64,000 bases of DNA from an uncultured Lachnospiraceae bacterium (GTDB taxonomy: Bacteria > Bacillota > Clostridia > Lachnospirales > Lachnospiraceae). Below the pieces are notes generated by a model that ran no database searches, had not been told where the DNA came from, and worked only from the letters and a program-made list of their open reading frames with translations. Below, piece after piece: positions 39,327 through 49,055 of this stretch. A program made the position numbers and the translations under genes. The DNA is taken from the NCBI GenBank assembly GCA_945949085.1, contig CAMFDJ010000009.1, forward strand, positions 1 to 64,000, given 5' to 3'. Each line of letters begins with the position of its first letter. The first letter of the stretch is position 1.

Positions 39327-40949
39327 ATGAGTAATGCAAAAAAAGACGGATTTATCATGCAGGCGGGCATTTTGGCGCTTGCAGGCATCATTGTCCGTAT
39401 CATCGGTATTTTATACAGGTCTCCGCTTACCGGCATTATCGGAGATGAGGGAAACGGCTATTACAGCAGTGCATACAACATTTATACGATTATACTTCTC
39501 ATTTCTTCTTACAGCATTCCGTCTGCCATTTCCAAGGTGATTGCCCAGTATCTGGCGCTGAAGGAATACCGGAATGCACATAAGATCTTCCACTGTGCAT
39601 TTGTTTATGTCATTGTGGTGGGCGGTATTGCCAGTTTGTTTGCTTTTTTTGGAGCAGGAGTCCTTGTCAGTGACAATTGTGTGATGGTGCTTAAAGTATT
39701 TGCACCGACGATTTTCTTATCGGGTCTTCTGGGCGTATTGCGCGGTTATTTTCAGGCACACAGGACGATGGTGCAGACCTCTTTTTCACAGATCATTGAG
39801 CAGATTTTGAATGCCATTGTCTCTTTGCTTGCGGCCTATTTGCTGATGCAGACCGTCTCTGACAGGGATTTAACGACGCAGGCCGTTTACGGAGCGGTCG
39901 GCAGTGCGCTGGGTACGGGAAGCGGTGTGCTCATTGCACTTTTGTTCATGTACATGGTTTACAGGCTGAACAGGAATCTGATCTTAAAGCGTGTCAGGCG
40001 CGATAAACACCATGAGGAGTTATCCTACGGTCAGATTTTCAAGATCATTTTTACGATGGTGACACCTTTTATTTTGAGTACCTTTATCTATAATTTTTCA
40101 ACGTCGCTCAATCAGACGATCTATACAAAGATTATGGAGACAGCCAAACACCTGACTGAGGCTGAGATTGCGACGGGATATGGTATTTTTGCAGGAAAGG
40201 CGGTTGTGATCTCAAACATTCCGATCGCCATTGCGACTTCCATATCGGCAGCGATGATTCCGAGTATTTCCGGCTCTTTTGCGCAGGGAAACTATGAAAA
40301 ATCAAGAGGACAGGTCAATATGGCAGTCAAAACAACGATGCTCATTTCCATTCCCTGCGCCGCAGGACTGTTTGTACTGGCAAAACCTGTCACGCAGCTT
40401 CTGTTTCCGCAGAGAGCGTCACTTGATCTGGCGGCATCCCTTCTGCGGGTCATCAGTGTTTCCGTTATTTTTTATGCGCTCTCTACGCTGACAAATGCTG
40501 TATTGCAGGGAATCGGACGGGTCAATGTGCCTGTCATCAATGCGGCGGTGGCACTTGTTTTGCAGACGGCAGTTCTGGTACCGCTTCTGTATGCTGATTT
40601 TTCTCTGTATGCGCTCGCCATCGCCATGATCGTCTATTCTTTTGCGATGTGTGTGTTGAACAATATAGCAGTGCGTAATTTTCTTGCTTATCAGCAGGAA
40701 TGGGTGAAGACCTTTGTGCTGCCGCTTCTGGCATCTGTCGTCATGGGAGTAGCAGCGTTTGGCGTCTATAAGGGACTGTACTGTCTGATACAGATCAATG
40801 TCATTGCACTGTTTGCGGCAATTTTTGTGGCTGTGATTGTTTATTTTATTGTCGTGATCAAATGCCGGGCACTTTCCGAGGAGGAGCTTCTTACGGTTCC
40901 GAAGGGCAGGATGCTTGTCCGCATGCTGCGCAAGGTGCATATTTTGTAA
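39327..40949 (+). CDS. SpoVB/MurJ-type polysaccharide flippase
   Basis: A 540-residue polytopic protein with about 14 membrane helices and MVF/PST-family features (GIIVRIIGILYRSPLTGIIGDEGNGYY at the start, the usual RxxG signature of SpoVB-type exporters). It is expected to move lipid-linked cell wall or polysaccharide units across the membrane. ATG 39327 follows GGGAGAG; an in-frame extension to 39264 runs through the GATATCC boxes. It is a single gene between the MTHFR fusion and a lipoprotein. Confidence 0.85.
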   Translation: MSNAKKDGFIMQAGILALAGIIVRIIGILYRSPLTGIIGDEGNGYYSSAYNIYTIILLISSYSIPSAISKVIAQYLALKEYRNAHKIFHCAFVYVIVVGGIASLFAFFGAGVLVSDNCVMVLKVFAPTIFLSGLLGVLRGYFQAHRTMVQTSFSQIIEQILNAIVSLLAAYLLMQTVSDRDLTTQAVYGAVGSALGTGSGVLIALLFMYMVYRLNRNLILKRVRRDKHHEELSYGQIFKIIFTMVTPFILSTFIYNFSTSLNQTIYTKIMETAKHLTEAEIATGYGIFAGKAVVISNIPIAIATSISAAMIPSISGSFAQGNYEKSRGQVNMAVKTTMLISIPCAAGLFVLAKPVTQLLFPQRASLDLAASLLRVISVSVIFYALSTLTNAVLQGIGRVNVPVINAAVALVLQTAVLVPLLYADFSLYALAIAMIVYSFAMCVLNNIAVRNFLAYQQEWVKTFVLPLLASVVMGVAAFGVYKGLYCLIQINVIALFAAIFVAVIVYFIVVIKCRALSEEELLTVPKGRMLVRMLRKVHIL

Positions 40950-41017
40950 ATTTGCCGCATAGAATCATTTGTTTGGCAAATGTCCGGGAGATTTTGAAAA
41001 CTTGGGGAGGAATTGGG

Positions 41018-42142
41018 ATGGAAGAATGCAGAATGGAAGATGCGGGTCTGAGGAAGAGGAAGCGCAAAGGCAGAGTATGGATGCAAATGGCGGCTTTGGC
41101 TTTGATCGGTATGGTTCTTGTGGCCTGTGCACCGGACGGCGGGCAGGGCAGTGAGAGCGCGGCAGCGCTTGAAGAGCCGGTGAGCGGGCCGGAGTCAGAT
41201 GGATCGGGCGCTTCTCCGGACGAAACACAGGCGCAAAAAGGCGGCGAACAGGAATCTGAAGCGCAGGAGCCGAAAGAAAATCCGGAGGCAGAGGAAATGA
41301 CAGAATCGAACGGAGCACAGGAACCTGCTCAGGAAGCATCTGAGGATGAGATGCCGCAGGAAGTAAATGAAGATCTGAAGGAGTTTCTTGCAAAAGAGGC
41401 AAAAGAAGAGGGCAAGGAGCTTCTGGCAGACGGTTATACGGTGAAGACCATGAAAGCCGGGCAGACTCTTCAAGATACGGAGCAGGGCTGCATATATGTG
41501 ACGTTTGAGGCGCAGTATCCTAAAATAACGATAGATTCCGACTCGCAGACAGCAGACAGGATCAATTCTGTCATTGAGGCAGAGATTCTTTCCAGACTTG
41601 GCAGTCTGAGTGAGTATGAGGAGTGGGCTAAGGAAGAATACACCCTCAGAGAAGAGATTGCAAAGGAGCAGGGAGAGGACATTTTATGGCAGCCGTATGT
41701 TGCCGAAGTGTCGTATGAAGTCAAAAGAGCGGATGACAAGATTCTCAGTCTGCTGCTTCTTGATTTCAATTATCTGGGCGGTGCGCATGGCGGACATGGA
41801 TATACCGGTCTGACGTTTGATATGCGGACAGGAGAAAAGTTGTCTTTGGAGACGATCGGAGAATCGGAGCAGGCTGTCAGAGATGAGGTGGAGCCTCTTC
41901 TTTTGCAGCAGGCAGAGCAGATGCAGGCAGCGGTTGAAAAGGGAGAAGGCGAGATAGGGCTTTTCGAGGAATATGCAGAGTATATGCCGGATGTTCTGAC
42001 AGATGATACCTGGTACCTGACACAGGATGGCATGGAGGTTGTGGCGAACGAATATCTGATCGCACCCTATGCGGCAGGGGCAATCACGTTTGAGATTCCC
42101 TATGAGCAGGCTGCCTTTCTGAAGGAGCAGTATCTGCCGTAG
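41018..42142 (+). CDS. DUF4163/DUF3298 (RsiV-like) lipoprotein
   Basis: A 374-residue exported lipoprotein: basic start, hydrophobic helix (about 21-36) and lipobox VLVACAPD with Cys near 37. Residues about 40-120 are an acidic low-complexity linker (Glu, Gln, Ala, Pro, Ser). The remaining 250 residues form DUF4163 plus DUF3298, seen in LNFNYLGGAHGG-like segment (DFNYLGGAHGGHGYTGLTFD) and the C-terminal LIAPYAAGAITFEIPY. RsiV-type DUF3298 domains bind lysozyme. GGGGAGG precedes the ATG. A two-component system follows after 52 bases and may sense with it. Confidence 0.82.
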   Translation: MEECRMEDAGLRKRKRKGRVWMQMAALALIGMVLVACAPDGGQGSESAAALEEPVSGPESDGSGASPDETQAQKGGEQESEAQEPKENPEAEEMTESNGAQEPAQEASEDEMPQEVNEDLKEFLAKEAKEEGKELLADGYTVKTMKAGQTLQDTEQGCIYVTFEAQYPKITIDSDSQTADRINSVIEAEILSRLGSLSEYEEWAKEEYTLREEIAKEQGEDILWQPYVAEVSYEVKRADDKILSLLLLDFNYLGGAHGGHGYTGLTFDMRTGEKLSLETIGESEQAVRDEVEPLLLQQAEQMQAAVEKGEGEIGLFEEYAEYMPDVLTDDTWYLTQDGMEVVANEYLIAPYAAGAITFEIPYEQAAFLKEQYLP

Positions 42143-42194
42143 AGATGAAATGGCGGGGCAAACTATAATCCGGGAGAAAGGAAATGGCAGGACG

Positions 42195-42899
42195 ATGAGA
42201 ACAGGAACGATTTTATTAGTGGATGACGATGAAGAAATCAGAGAGATTGTCAATGTGCTCTTATCAAGCGAGGGCTATACGGTTTATCCGGCGCAGGACG
42301 GAGCCGGAGCGCTTGCGCTCCTTGCGGAACATAAGGATACGCTGGATCTGGTCATTCTGGATGTGATGATGCCGCAGATCGGGGGATATGACGTCTGTCG
42401 CAAAATCCGGGAAATTTCACAGGTTCCGGTTTTGTTCCTGACGGCAAAAAACAGAGAGACGGATCTGGTGGAGGGCTATCTGGCAGGCGGTGATGACTAC
42501 ATGCAAAAGCCATTTTCTTATACGGAGCTGATTGCCAGAGCTTCGGGACTGATCCGCCGCTATAGGCAATATGGTGCCGCGGGCAGCCAAAAGGAGAGTC
42601 AGCAGATCAGCATCAGTAATCTTGTGATCGATAAAGATCAGATGTCTGTCATAAGAGACGGACAGGAGCTGGAACTGACCAATACGGAATATGGCATTTT
42701 GTTATTATTATCGGAGAACCGCGGAAAGGTCTATTCTTTGCAGCAGATCTATGAAACGGTATGGCAGGATACTTTTCTGGCATCCTCAAGCAATACAGTC
42801 ATGGTACACATCAGGAATCTGCGGGAGAAGCTCAGGAGCGATGCATCGCAGGGTGAACTGATCAAGAATAAATGGGGAAGAGGCTATTACATTGACTAG
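42195..42899 (+). CDS. OmpR/PhoB-family response regulator
   Basis: A 234-residue regulator. The receiver domain (1-120) has DDD at 10-12, the phospho-acceptor D56 in LVILDVMMP and the conserved Lys in MQKPF; the winged-helix output domain (about 138-234) ends in KNKWGRGYYID. It resembles VanR-type regulators. ATG 42195 has AGGA upstream. The stop overlaps the kinase start by eight bases if the kinase uses TTG 42892. Confidence 0.93.
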   Translation: MRTGTILLVDDDEEIREIVNVLLSSEGYTVYPAQDGAGALALLAEHKDTLDLVILDVMMPQIGGYDVCRKIREISQVPVLFLTAKNRETDLVEGYLAGGDDYMQKPFSYTELIARASGLIRRYRQYGAAGSQKESQQISISNLVIDKDQMSVIRDGQELELTNTEYGILLLLSENRGKVYSLQQIYETVWQDTFLASSSNTVMVHIRNLREKLRSDASQGELIKNKWGRGYYID

Positions 42900-44238
42900 G
42901 AACAGGAAAAAGCCCATGTCTGTAGCGATACGAAGGACAAAGATATGCAGAGAGCTGTTTTTCTGCTGTGTGATGGCGACATTGGTTTCTGTTTTGGTGC
43001 TGGGATTTTCCTATTATGGATGCAGACTCTATGTGAGTACCTATGTGACGAATGAATCCCGCAGACAGAACCGCGCCGACCAGATCATATCAGAGCTACA
43101 GGCCTATATTGCGCACAATCATCTGACAATTACAAATGTGCGGGAAATCAAAACATGGCAGCAGAAAAAGGGCGTTACAATCCGGTTTGTGGGGACAAAG
43201 GATACCATAACAGAGTTAAATGAGCTAAAGAAGGAATCCGAGAATACTGTGCTTGCGCTGCAGGAGGATATGTCCGGGCAACGTACCTACGAGGTCAGAT
43301 TCCGGGATCAGACTGTGGTCTGTTTTCCGGTGCTTGATCAAATGTTGGAGGATTATGATAGTTTGTGCCTGTTTTTATCCGGAGGAATCGCGATCCTTAC
43401 CTTTGGCTTTGCCATGGTGATTCTTATGCGTCGTCGGATCAGGTATCTGATTTTGTTGAAAGAGGAGCTTGACTGCCTGAAAGCCGGGGATCTGTCCCAC
43501 GAGATTACGGTAGATGGAAAGGATGAGCTTGCGCAGATTGGTACCAGCCTGAATGAACTTCGGGAGAGTGTTCTGGAAAAGATCAGGACGGAGCGGGAAG
43601 CGATTTCAGCCAATCATGAGCTGATCACTGCCATGTCCCATGACCTGAGAACGCCTCTTACCAGACAGATCGGCTATCTGGAGATTTTGTATCGGAACAA
43701 ATACCAAAATGAAAAAGAATGTCGTGAATATATCGAAAAAGCGCGAAATAATGCATTTTTGATGCGTGATACGACTGATAAGCTGTTCCGCTATTTCCTT
43801 GCATTCGGACAGCAGGAAATGACGGAAAAAATGATAGAAGTAGAGGGAAAACCATTATTTAATGCTGTGCTGAAGGAGCAGATTGCGTATATCGTCAGTC
43901 AGGGCTTTGTAGTTTCCTTTGAGGAAATCTCACAGCAGTTTCGGTTGCGGATCGATGCGGATGAGTTTTCCCGCATCTTTGACAATGTTTTCCATAACCT
44001 GAAGAAATACGGAGAGCCTTCCGTGCCTGTTTATATCACACACAATCTGGAAAAAGAGGAATTCCTTCTGATGATTCAAAACGGAATCAAGGAGGATACT
44101 TCCAAGGTGGAAAGTACGAAGGTCGGCCTCAAGATCGTAGAGAAGGTCATGAAATCCATGGATGGAAGCATGGAAGTCGTGAACGATGGGCAGTATTTTA
44201 TCATTCAGCTGGGGTTCCGTCTTCTTGCGGATGTGTAG
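42892..44238 (+). CDS. Sensor histidine kinase
   Basis: A 448-residue membrane kinase: two membrane helices (about 20-45 and 160-180) around an exported sensor region, a HAMP domain (about 183-235), the dimerisation/phosphoacceptor box MSHDLRTPLTRQIGYL (His near 250) and a HATPase_c domain. In the latter the N-box is FDNVFHNLKKYGE, but the G1 box is degenerate, as in some VanS-like kinases. The start is either TTG 42892, overlapping the regulator stop, or ATG 42916 with CAGGAAAAA upstream. It pairs with the regulator before it. Confidence 0.88.
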   Translation: MTRNRKKPMSVAIRRTKICRELFFCCVMATLVSVLVLGFSYYGCRLYVSTYVTNESRRQNRADQIISELQAYIAHNHLTITNVREIKTWQQKKGVTIRFVGTKDTITELNELKKESENTVLALQEDMSGQRTYEVRFRDQTVVCFPVLDQMLEDYDSLCLFLSGGIAILTFGFAMVILMRRRIRYLILLKEELDCLKAGDLSHEITVDGKDELAQIGTSLNELRESVLEKIRTEREAISANHELITAMSHDLRTPLTRQIGYLEILYRNKYQNEKECREYIEKARNNAFLMRDTTDKLFRYFLAFGQQEMTEKMIEVEGKPLFNAVLKEQIAYIVSQGFVVSFEEISQQFRLRIDADEFSRIFDNVFHNLKKYGEPSVPVYITHNLEKEEFLLMIQNGIKEDTSKVESTKVGLKIVEKVMKSMDGSMEVVNDGQYFIIQLGFRLLADV

Positions 44239-44250
44239 CAGCATATGATC

Positions 44251-45372
44251 TTATCGCATCTGCAACGCGATTTTGCCGGCATTGATGCCTGCGTCCCTAC
44301 CCACGATATTCAATGCTTCCTGCGTCAGATGAATGCCATCCTTACGCAGATAAGAGGCATTCAGTGAGGATGCCTTAGTAGAGATCAGATAAAAATTCTT
44401 ATTATCGCGGCAGAGCTCTTTTTGTGCATTCTGAATGATCCGGTACTGCTCGCCAATATCAAAGCCGAGATCAAGCCTTGCCCCATTTGCCGGATTATAT
44501 TGAAGAGAACCGTTAAAATAGGATGGGATCGTAATGAGCAGACAAGCCTGCACGTCTGTTTTTTTGCTGATCTTCCTGTAAAGGGAGATCAGATTTTTTT
44601 TGTGTGCATCCCCTTCCATTTTTGCAAATGCATCATTTTCACCCTGTAACCAGACTAAAAATACATGTCGAACAGTCAGCCCCTTTTTCTTTGCGAGTCT
44701 GACAGCCGCATTGGTTCTCTGGATGACGCCTTCATAGCGTCTCTCGGCCCAGGAGACACTTCCGGTTCCCACACATGCTGCCGGAACGGCTATGACAGGT
44801 GTTTTCGTCTGGCTGTAATAGCTGTTGACAAAGGCTGTTACCATAGACCCCTTTGCATAATCCATATTTTGAAAATAGGAATCATCCTGTCCGCGTCCAA
44901 ATGGTTCTTTCAAGAGAGAAAAGTCTTTTTTTCCTGTGACAGGATTATAAGCATAGCCTGCGCCATCCTTCAAAGCAGGTGCAAGGGAAGCACTTCCGTT
45001 TCCGGTCATGTTGCTCTGTCCTGCAAAGACAAGGACATCAACGGTGTCTTTTACGGTAACGCTGCACGATACGGTCTTTTTGCCGTTTGTCGCAGTGATC
45101 ACGGCCTTGCCGGCCTTTTTGGCAACGATCTTTCCTTTTTTGGAAACGCGTGCAACACCGGATTTGCTTGACTGATAGGTGATCTTTCCCTTCAGATTTG
45201 TCTTAAGCGTATATGCTTCTCCTACCAGAAGTACTTTTTTGGACGGCGATTTCTGACGCGGCGCTGCCTGTAATGGCATAGTCGTAAGCAGGAGCAGACA
45301 AATGCAAAGAAAGAAAAAAGTCCCAAAGAATCTGATACAATTACGCGAATGTAAATCATATGTATGCTTCAT
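44251..45372 (-). CDS. Secreted SGNH esterase with Ig-like domain (SASA family)
   Basis: A 373-residue exported protein: signal peptide (about 10-37), a bacterial Ig-like BIG2 domain (about 45-110; ARVSKKGKIVAKKAGKAVITAT), then a sialate O-acetylesterase-like SGNH domain with the catalytic Ser in FAGQSNMTG, WLQGENDA, and DGIHLT holding the Asp/His pair. Such enzymes remove acetyl groups from surface sugars. ATG 45372 lies five bases after GGGGG; the upstream ATG has no site. A C39-type gene lies upstream on the same strand but a terminator at 45388-45412 separates them. Confidence 0.85.
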   Translation of the reverse strand: MKHTYDLHSRNCIRFFGTFFFLCICLLLLTTMPLQAAPRQKSPSKKVLLVGEAYTLKTNLKGKITYQSSKSGVARVSKKGKIVAKKAGKAVITATNGKKTVSCSVTVKDTVDVLVFAGQSNMTGNGSASLAPALKDGAGYAYNPVTGKKDFSLLKEPFGRGQDDSYFQNMDYAKGSMVTAFVNSYYSQTKTPVIAVPAACVGTGSVSWAERRYEGVIQRTNAAVRLAKKKGLTVRHVFLVWLQGENDAFAKMEGDAHKKNLISLYRKISKKTDVQACLLITIPSYFNGSLQYNPANGARLDLGFDIGEQYRIIQNAQKELCRDNKNFYLISTKASSLNASYLRKDGIHLTQEALNIVGRDAGINAGKIALQMR

Positions 45373-45387
45373 GAAAACCCCCATTTC

Positions 45388-45412
45388 GGAAAAAGCCCCC
45401 CGGCGTTTTTCC
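45388..45412 (-). terminator. Terminator between the C39-type gene and the esterase gene
   Basis: On the minus strand GGAAAAA and GCC pair with GGC and TTTTTCC around a G-rich loop (45388-45412), giving a stem followed by five T residues, 70 bases after the C39-type stop and immediately before the esterase ribosome site. Confidence 0.6.
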
Positions 45413-45482
45413 TGTTTTCTGCATGATTGTTATAGACAATATTCGTCACTATTCAGAACCCCATAAATAGTTACCGGTATTC

Positions 45483-46157
45483 TTATGAGAAGGTGGCAAT
45501 CTCCAGATAGCCAACCAGATTTGTTTTATCAAAGTTTTCCAGTATTCCCATCGTGGGATCAAAATAAGTCCCCTTGTAATAGATCAGATAATGGCTGTAA
45601 CGCCCCATTTTTTCCATCAGGATCGCACATTCGGGAAGCGTGACATCCGCCCCCTGCGTGTAAAAGATGGTATCAGCGTGTGCCAGTCCCAGGTAATCAA
45701 GCGTATCGACCATCTTGCCCATGCTCGCCTGCCAGTCGCGGCAGTGCATGATCTCGCAGGCTTCGTCCAGCGTGACGCCTGCCAGCATGGCGATACAGGT
45801 CTGTCCGCAAAGCCCGTCGTTTGGCTGGGTGATCAGTTTCATACTGTCGACGCGGCGAATTGGATTTGAAAGAGAATAAGGACTGTTGTCACTCATGTGT
45901 GTTACGCGCTCCAGTATCATAAAAGAGATGCGCAGGGAATCGGCATGCCCGATTTCGCTTTTCAGGGAATCTGTCAGCGGAATGGTATAGTGTCCCTTAC
46001 CAAGGGGCTCCAGACCGCACATAAACGAAACTTCGTCAATCGTGCCCTTGGCGGAAAGTGTGCCCTGACTGTCACAGACCTCCCAGACATTAAATGGAAT
46101 TCTGATTTTTTGCTTACCATCATCTTCTGTGATGGAACCGATAAAATGATATTTCAT
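45483..46157 (-). CDS. DUF1905 / C39-like cysteine peptidase fusion
   Basis: A 224-residue cytoplasmic protein with two parts. Residues 1-85 match DUF1905, a small beta-barrel (IPFNVWEVCDSQG, then GTIDEVSFMCGLEPLGKGHYTIPL). Residues about 105-215 look like a C39-type papain-fold: QPNDGLCGQTCIAML (C117), YSHYLIYYKG (H189) and FDPTMG (D200). No signal peptide or transporter is nearby, so it is not a bacteriocin exporter. AGGAGG is four bases before ATG 46157. The activity is inferred and the substrate unknown. Confidence 0.65.
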   Translation of the reverse strand: MKYHFIGSITEDDGKQKIRIPFNVWEVCDSQGTLSAKGTIDEVSFMCGLEPLGKGHYTIPLTDSLKSEIGHADSLRISFMILERVTHMSDNSPYSLSNPIRRVDSMKLITQPNDGLCGQTCIAMLAGVTLDEACEIMHCRDWQASMGKMVDTLDYLGLAHADTIFYTQGADVTLPECAILMEKMGRYSHYLIYYKGTYFDPTMGILENFDKTNLVGYLEIATFS

Positions 46158-46291
46158 GATGCCTCCTGCTATGTTGTAATTACCCAAAAATCGTGCGGAA
46201 AACAAGCTGTTTTTATGCATTCCGACATGTTTTTATCATATCATATCGGAGGGTGTTATAAAAGTAGTTTGCAAAAAAATGCACAAAAATC

Positions 46292-46320
46292 TTGTATGGT
46301 TTTGTGTGGCAGTATATACT
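46292..46320 (+). promoter_or_regulatory. Promoter of the HAD phosphatase gene
   Basis: TTGTAT (46292-46297), a 17-base spacer and TATACT (46315-46320), 59 bases before the gene. Confidence 0.6.
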
Positions 46321-46379
46321 GGTATCGGTTTAGAAGGTTTCGTAAATATCTGACCGGAACAATGCAGAGAGGAAAAAGG

Positions 46380-47201
46380 ATGGATAAAAAGGATACAAAG
46401 ATACTGGTGCTGGATATAGACGGCACACTGACAAATTCCAAGAAGGAGATCACTCCCCAGACGAAAAGGGGGATTATGAATATCATGGAGAGAGGGCACA
46501 AGGTGGTCCTGGCATCCGGCAGACCTGCGCCGGGAATGCGCCGCTATGCCGAGGAGCTGGAGCTTGCGAAATACGGCGGATATCTGCTTTCCTTTAATGG
46601 CGGACGTATCATCAACTGCCGGAGCGGCGAGATTGTCTTCCAGAAGACATTGCCGCCCACTGTCATTGAGGGCTTGTATCGCTATGCGGTAAAGAATGAT
46701 ATGGGAATCGTGACTTATATGGGAGAAAATATCATACTCGGCACAAGAATGGATCAGTATCTGGAGCTGGAATCGACGATCAACGGCATGCCGGTCAAAA
46801 AGACAGATAATTTCCCTGCTTTTAAGGACTATAATCTGAACAAATGTCTGATGACAGCGCCTCCCGAGAAAGCGGAAAAGCATGTGATCAGATTGCAGGA
46901 GCTGTATGGCGATATCCTGAGTATTTACCGCTCAGAACCGTTTTTCATAGAAGTGATGCCAAAAAATGTGGATAAAGCAACCTCGCTTGACCGGATGCTC
47001 TCCACTGTCGGGCTGACAAGAGAGAATACCATATGCTGCGGAGACGGATTTAACGACAAAACCATGATTGAGTATGCCGGTGTGGGAGTGGCGATGGCCA
47101 ATGCCCAGCAGCCGGTCAGGGAAGCTGCGGATTATATCACCTCCTCCAATGATGAGGACGGTATCGCAGAGGTGATTGAGAAGTTCATTCTTCCAAGCTA
47201 G
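46380..47201 (+). CDS. Cof-type HAD-IIB phosphatase
   Basis: A 273-residue hydrolase of the Cof/YidA class. Motif I is LVLDIDGTLTNS (nucleophile and acid Asp near 12 and 14), motif II ASGRP, motif III Lys in NVDKATSL, and motif IV GDGFNDKTMIEYAG. These enzymes remove phosphate from sugar phosphates or flavin/pyridoxal phosphates; the substrate is open. ATG 46380 follows AGAGAGGAAAAAGG; a second ATG at 46362 is possible. An open frame reaching back to 45897 is antisense to the C39 gene and not real. Confidence 0.9.
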   Translation: MDKKDTKILVLDIDGTLTNSKKEITPQTKRGIMNIMERGHKVVLASGRPAPGMRRYAEELELAKYGGYLLSFNGGRIINCRSGEIVFQKTLPPTVIEGLYRYAVKNDMGIVTYMGENIILGTRMDQYLELESTINGMPVKKTDNFPAFKDYNLNKCLMTAPPEKAEKHVIRLQELYGDILSIYRSEPFFIEVMPKNVDKATSLDRMLSTVGLTRENTICCGDGFNDKTMIEYAGVGVAMANAQQPVREAADYITSSNDEDGIAEVIEKFILPS

Positions 47202-47276
47202 ATGCAGATGTGCGGGTGCGTAGCATACACGATCTGTTGCATAGAGTTATTCATTTTGTAAATAGTTGTTATGGTA

Positions 47277-47306
47277 AAAAAGGTGCCGGATTTTCCGACA
47301 CCTTTT
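47277..47306. terminator. Bidirectional terminator between the HAD gene and pgi
   Basis: AAAAGGTGCCGGA and TTCCGACACCTTTT form a stem with one wobble; T runs lie on both sides, so it ends the HAD transcript from the left and pgi from the right. Confidence 0.85.
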
Positions 47307-47374
47307 ATCTATGATAGTATCCTATGATAGTTTCCCATAATGTGATGCAGCTCTTCAAATGTCAAAAGCGATTC

Positions 47375-48958
47375 TTAGATGTTAAACATATCAGCGTATA
47401 CCTTTAACGCTCCGTCTGTCTCATGGGCAAGCACCTTCTTTGCAAGTACTTTACCAAGCTGTACACCTTCCTGATCGAAAGAGTTTACATTCCATGTAAA
47501 GCCCTGGAACATGATCTTGTTCTCGAAGTGGGAAAGGATGGCACCTACGGCAGCAGGTGTCAGCTGATCACCGACGATGATGCTGGAAGGACGATTCCCT
47601 GCAAATTTCTTGTTGTTGTTTTCATCATCTTTACCTAAGGCAAAAGCAACGATCTGTGCGGCCACGTTTGCACATAATTTCTGCTGGCTTGTGCTTCCCT
47701 GAATATCAACATCCATACCGATCTGGCTGTTTTTAAAGCCGATGAACTGCAGAGGAACGATGTCTGTTCCCTGATGTAATAACTGATAGAAAGAATGCTG
47801 GCCGTTTGTACCGGGCTCACCGAAGATGATCGGTCCTGTTACATAGTTTACCGGTTCACCGAAACGGTTTACGCTCTTTCCGTTTGATTCCATATCAGCC
47901 TGCTGCAGATGTGCCGGGAAACGGCTCAGAGCCTGTGAGTAAGGAAGTACTGCTGTTGCAGGATATCCTAACACGTTACGCTCATACACACCGATCAGTG
48001 CGTCAAGCATAGCAGGGTTCTTGAGCAGATCTTTGTTTGTGGCAAGCTTATCTTCTGCTGCAGCACCGTCTAAGAACTGTGCGAAAACTTCCGGACCGAA
48101 TGCGAGTGAAAGAACTGCGCCGCCAACTGCGGAAGAAGAAGAGAAACGTCCGCCGATATAGTCATCCATGAAGAATGCAGCCAGGTAATCGGAGCTCTTT
48201 GCAAGCGGAGATGTCTCAGAAGTAACGGCTACCATATGCTTAGAAGCGTCAAGTCCTGCTTTCTTTAAAGCATCCTTGACAAAAGACTCATTGGTAAGTG
48301 TCTCAAGAGTCGTTCCTGATTTAGAAACCAGAACAAATAAAGAATGTGCCACATCAATAGAATTCAGAACTGCTGCGGCATCATCCGGGTCAACGTTAGA
48401 GATGAACTTTGCTTCCATCTTGAATGTGTTATTTGCCTTTGCCCAGTTTTCAAGAGCAAGGTAAATCGCGCGGGGACCAAGGTCAGATCCGCCGATACCG
48501 ATCTGTACAACAGTTGTGAATTTCTCTCCTGCTGCGTTTGTGATTTTGCCTGCATGTACCTTGTTTGCAAAGTCTGCGATGTTTTTCTGCTGCGTCAGAT
48601 AAAATTCTCTCTTGTCCACGCCATCAGCAGTCACTGCGCTGCCAAGCTGACCACGGCACATATGATGAAGCACCAGACGGTTTTCACCTGTATTGATGAC
48701 AGCGCCGTTGTAAAGCTCTGCAAACTTGTCAACAAGCTGTGCTTCGTCAGCCAGTGCTGCAAGCTTGTCTAAGATATCTGCGTCCACACTCTTTGCCGCA
48801 TAGTTGAAGGCAAGTCCTTCTGCCATAGGGACTGTGTATGCTTTTGCTCTGTCTGCGCCGTCCTCGCCGGCCATTACTTTTGTTAAATCTACTGTTCCTT
48901 TTGTCTTAGCGAGCTCCTGATAGGAAGCTAAGGTGTCAAGGTTTTTCCAATCTGCCAT
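47375..48958 (-). CDS. pgi: Glucose-6-phosphate isomerase
   Basis: A 527-residue enzyme interconverting glucose-6-P and fructose-6-P. Family blocks are plain: VQIGIGGSDLGPRAIY (about 157-172), SKSGTTLET (about 216), GGRFSSSSAVGG, and near the C-terminus a Lys in SFDQEGVQLGKVLAKK. The length is that of the large bacterial form. AAGGAGG precedes the ATG. It is a single gene from the promoter at 49022-49050 and ends at the 47277-47306 terminator. Confidence 0.97.
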   Translation of the reverse strand: MADWKNLDTLASYQELAKTKGTVDLTKVMAGEDGADRAKAYTVPMAEGLAFNYAAKSVDADILDKLAALADEAQLVDKFAELYNGAVINTGENRLVLHHMCRGQLGSAVTADGVDKREFYLTQQKNIADFANKVHAGKITNAAGEKFTTVVQIGIGGSDLGPRAIYLALENWAKANNTFKMEAKFISNVDPDDAAAVLNSIDVAHSLFVLVSKSGTTLETLTNESFVKDALKKAGLDASKHMVAVTSETSPLAKSSDYLAAFFMDDYIGGRFSSSSAVGGAVLSLAFGPEVFAQFLDGAAAEDKLATNKDLLKNPAMLDALIGVYERNVLGYPATAVLPYSQALSRFPAHLQQADMESNGKSVNRFGEPVNYVTGPIIFGEPGTNGQHSFYQLLHQGTDIVPLQFIGFKNSQIGMDVDIQGSTSQQKLCANVAAQIVAFALGKDDENNNKKFAGNRPSSIIVGDQLTPAAVGAILSHFENKIMFQGFTWNVNSFDQEGVQLGKVLAKKVLAHETDGALKVYADMFNI

Positions 48959-49021
48959 GTTATTCCTCCTTAAGGTTCCACTTTCATGGATATTTTATGG
49001 TTTGAAAAGCAATCAATAGGA

Positions 49022-49050
49022 ATTATACAGAAAACAGCTGTAAAATTCAA
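49022..49050 (-). promoter_or_regulatory. Promoter of pgi
   Basis: On the minus strand: TTGAAT (49045-49050), a 17-base spacer, TATAAT (49022-49027), 64 bases ahead of pgi. It sits just past the 3' end of the MATE gene. Confidence 0.75.
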
Positions 49051-49055
49051 GGTTT

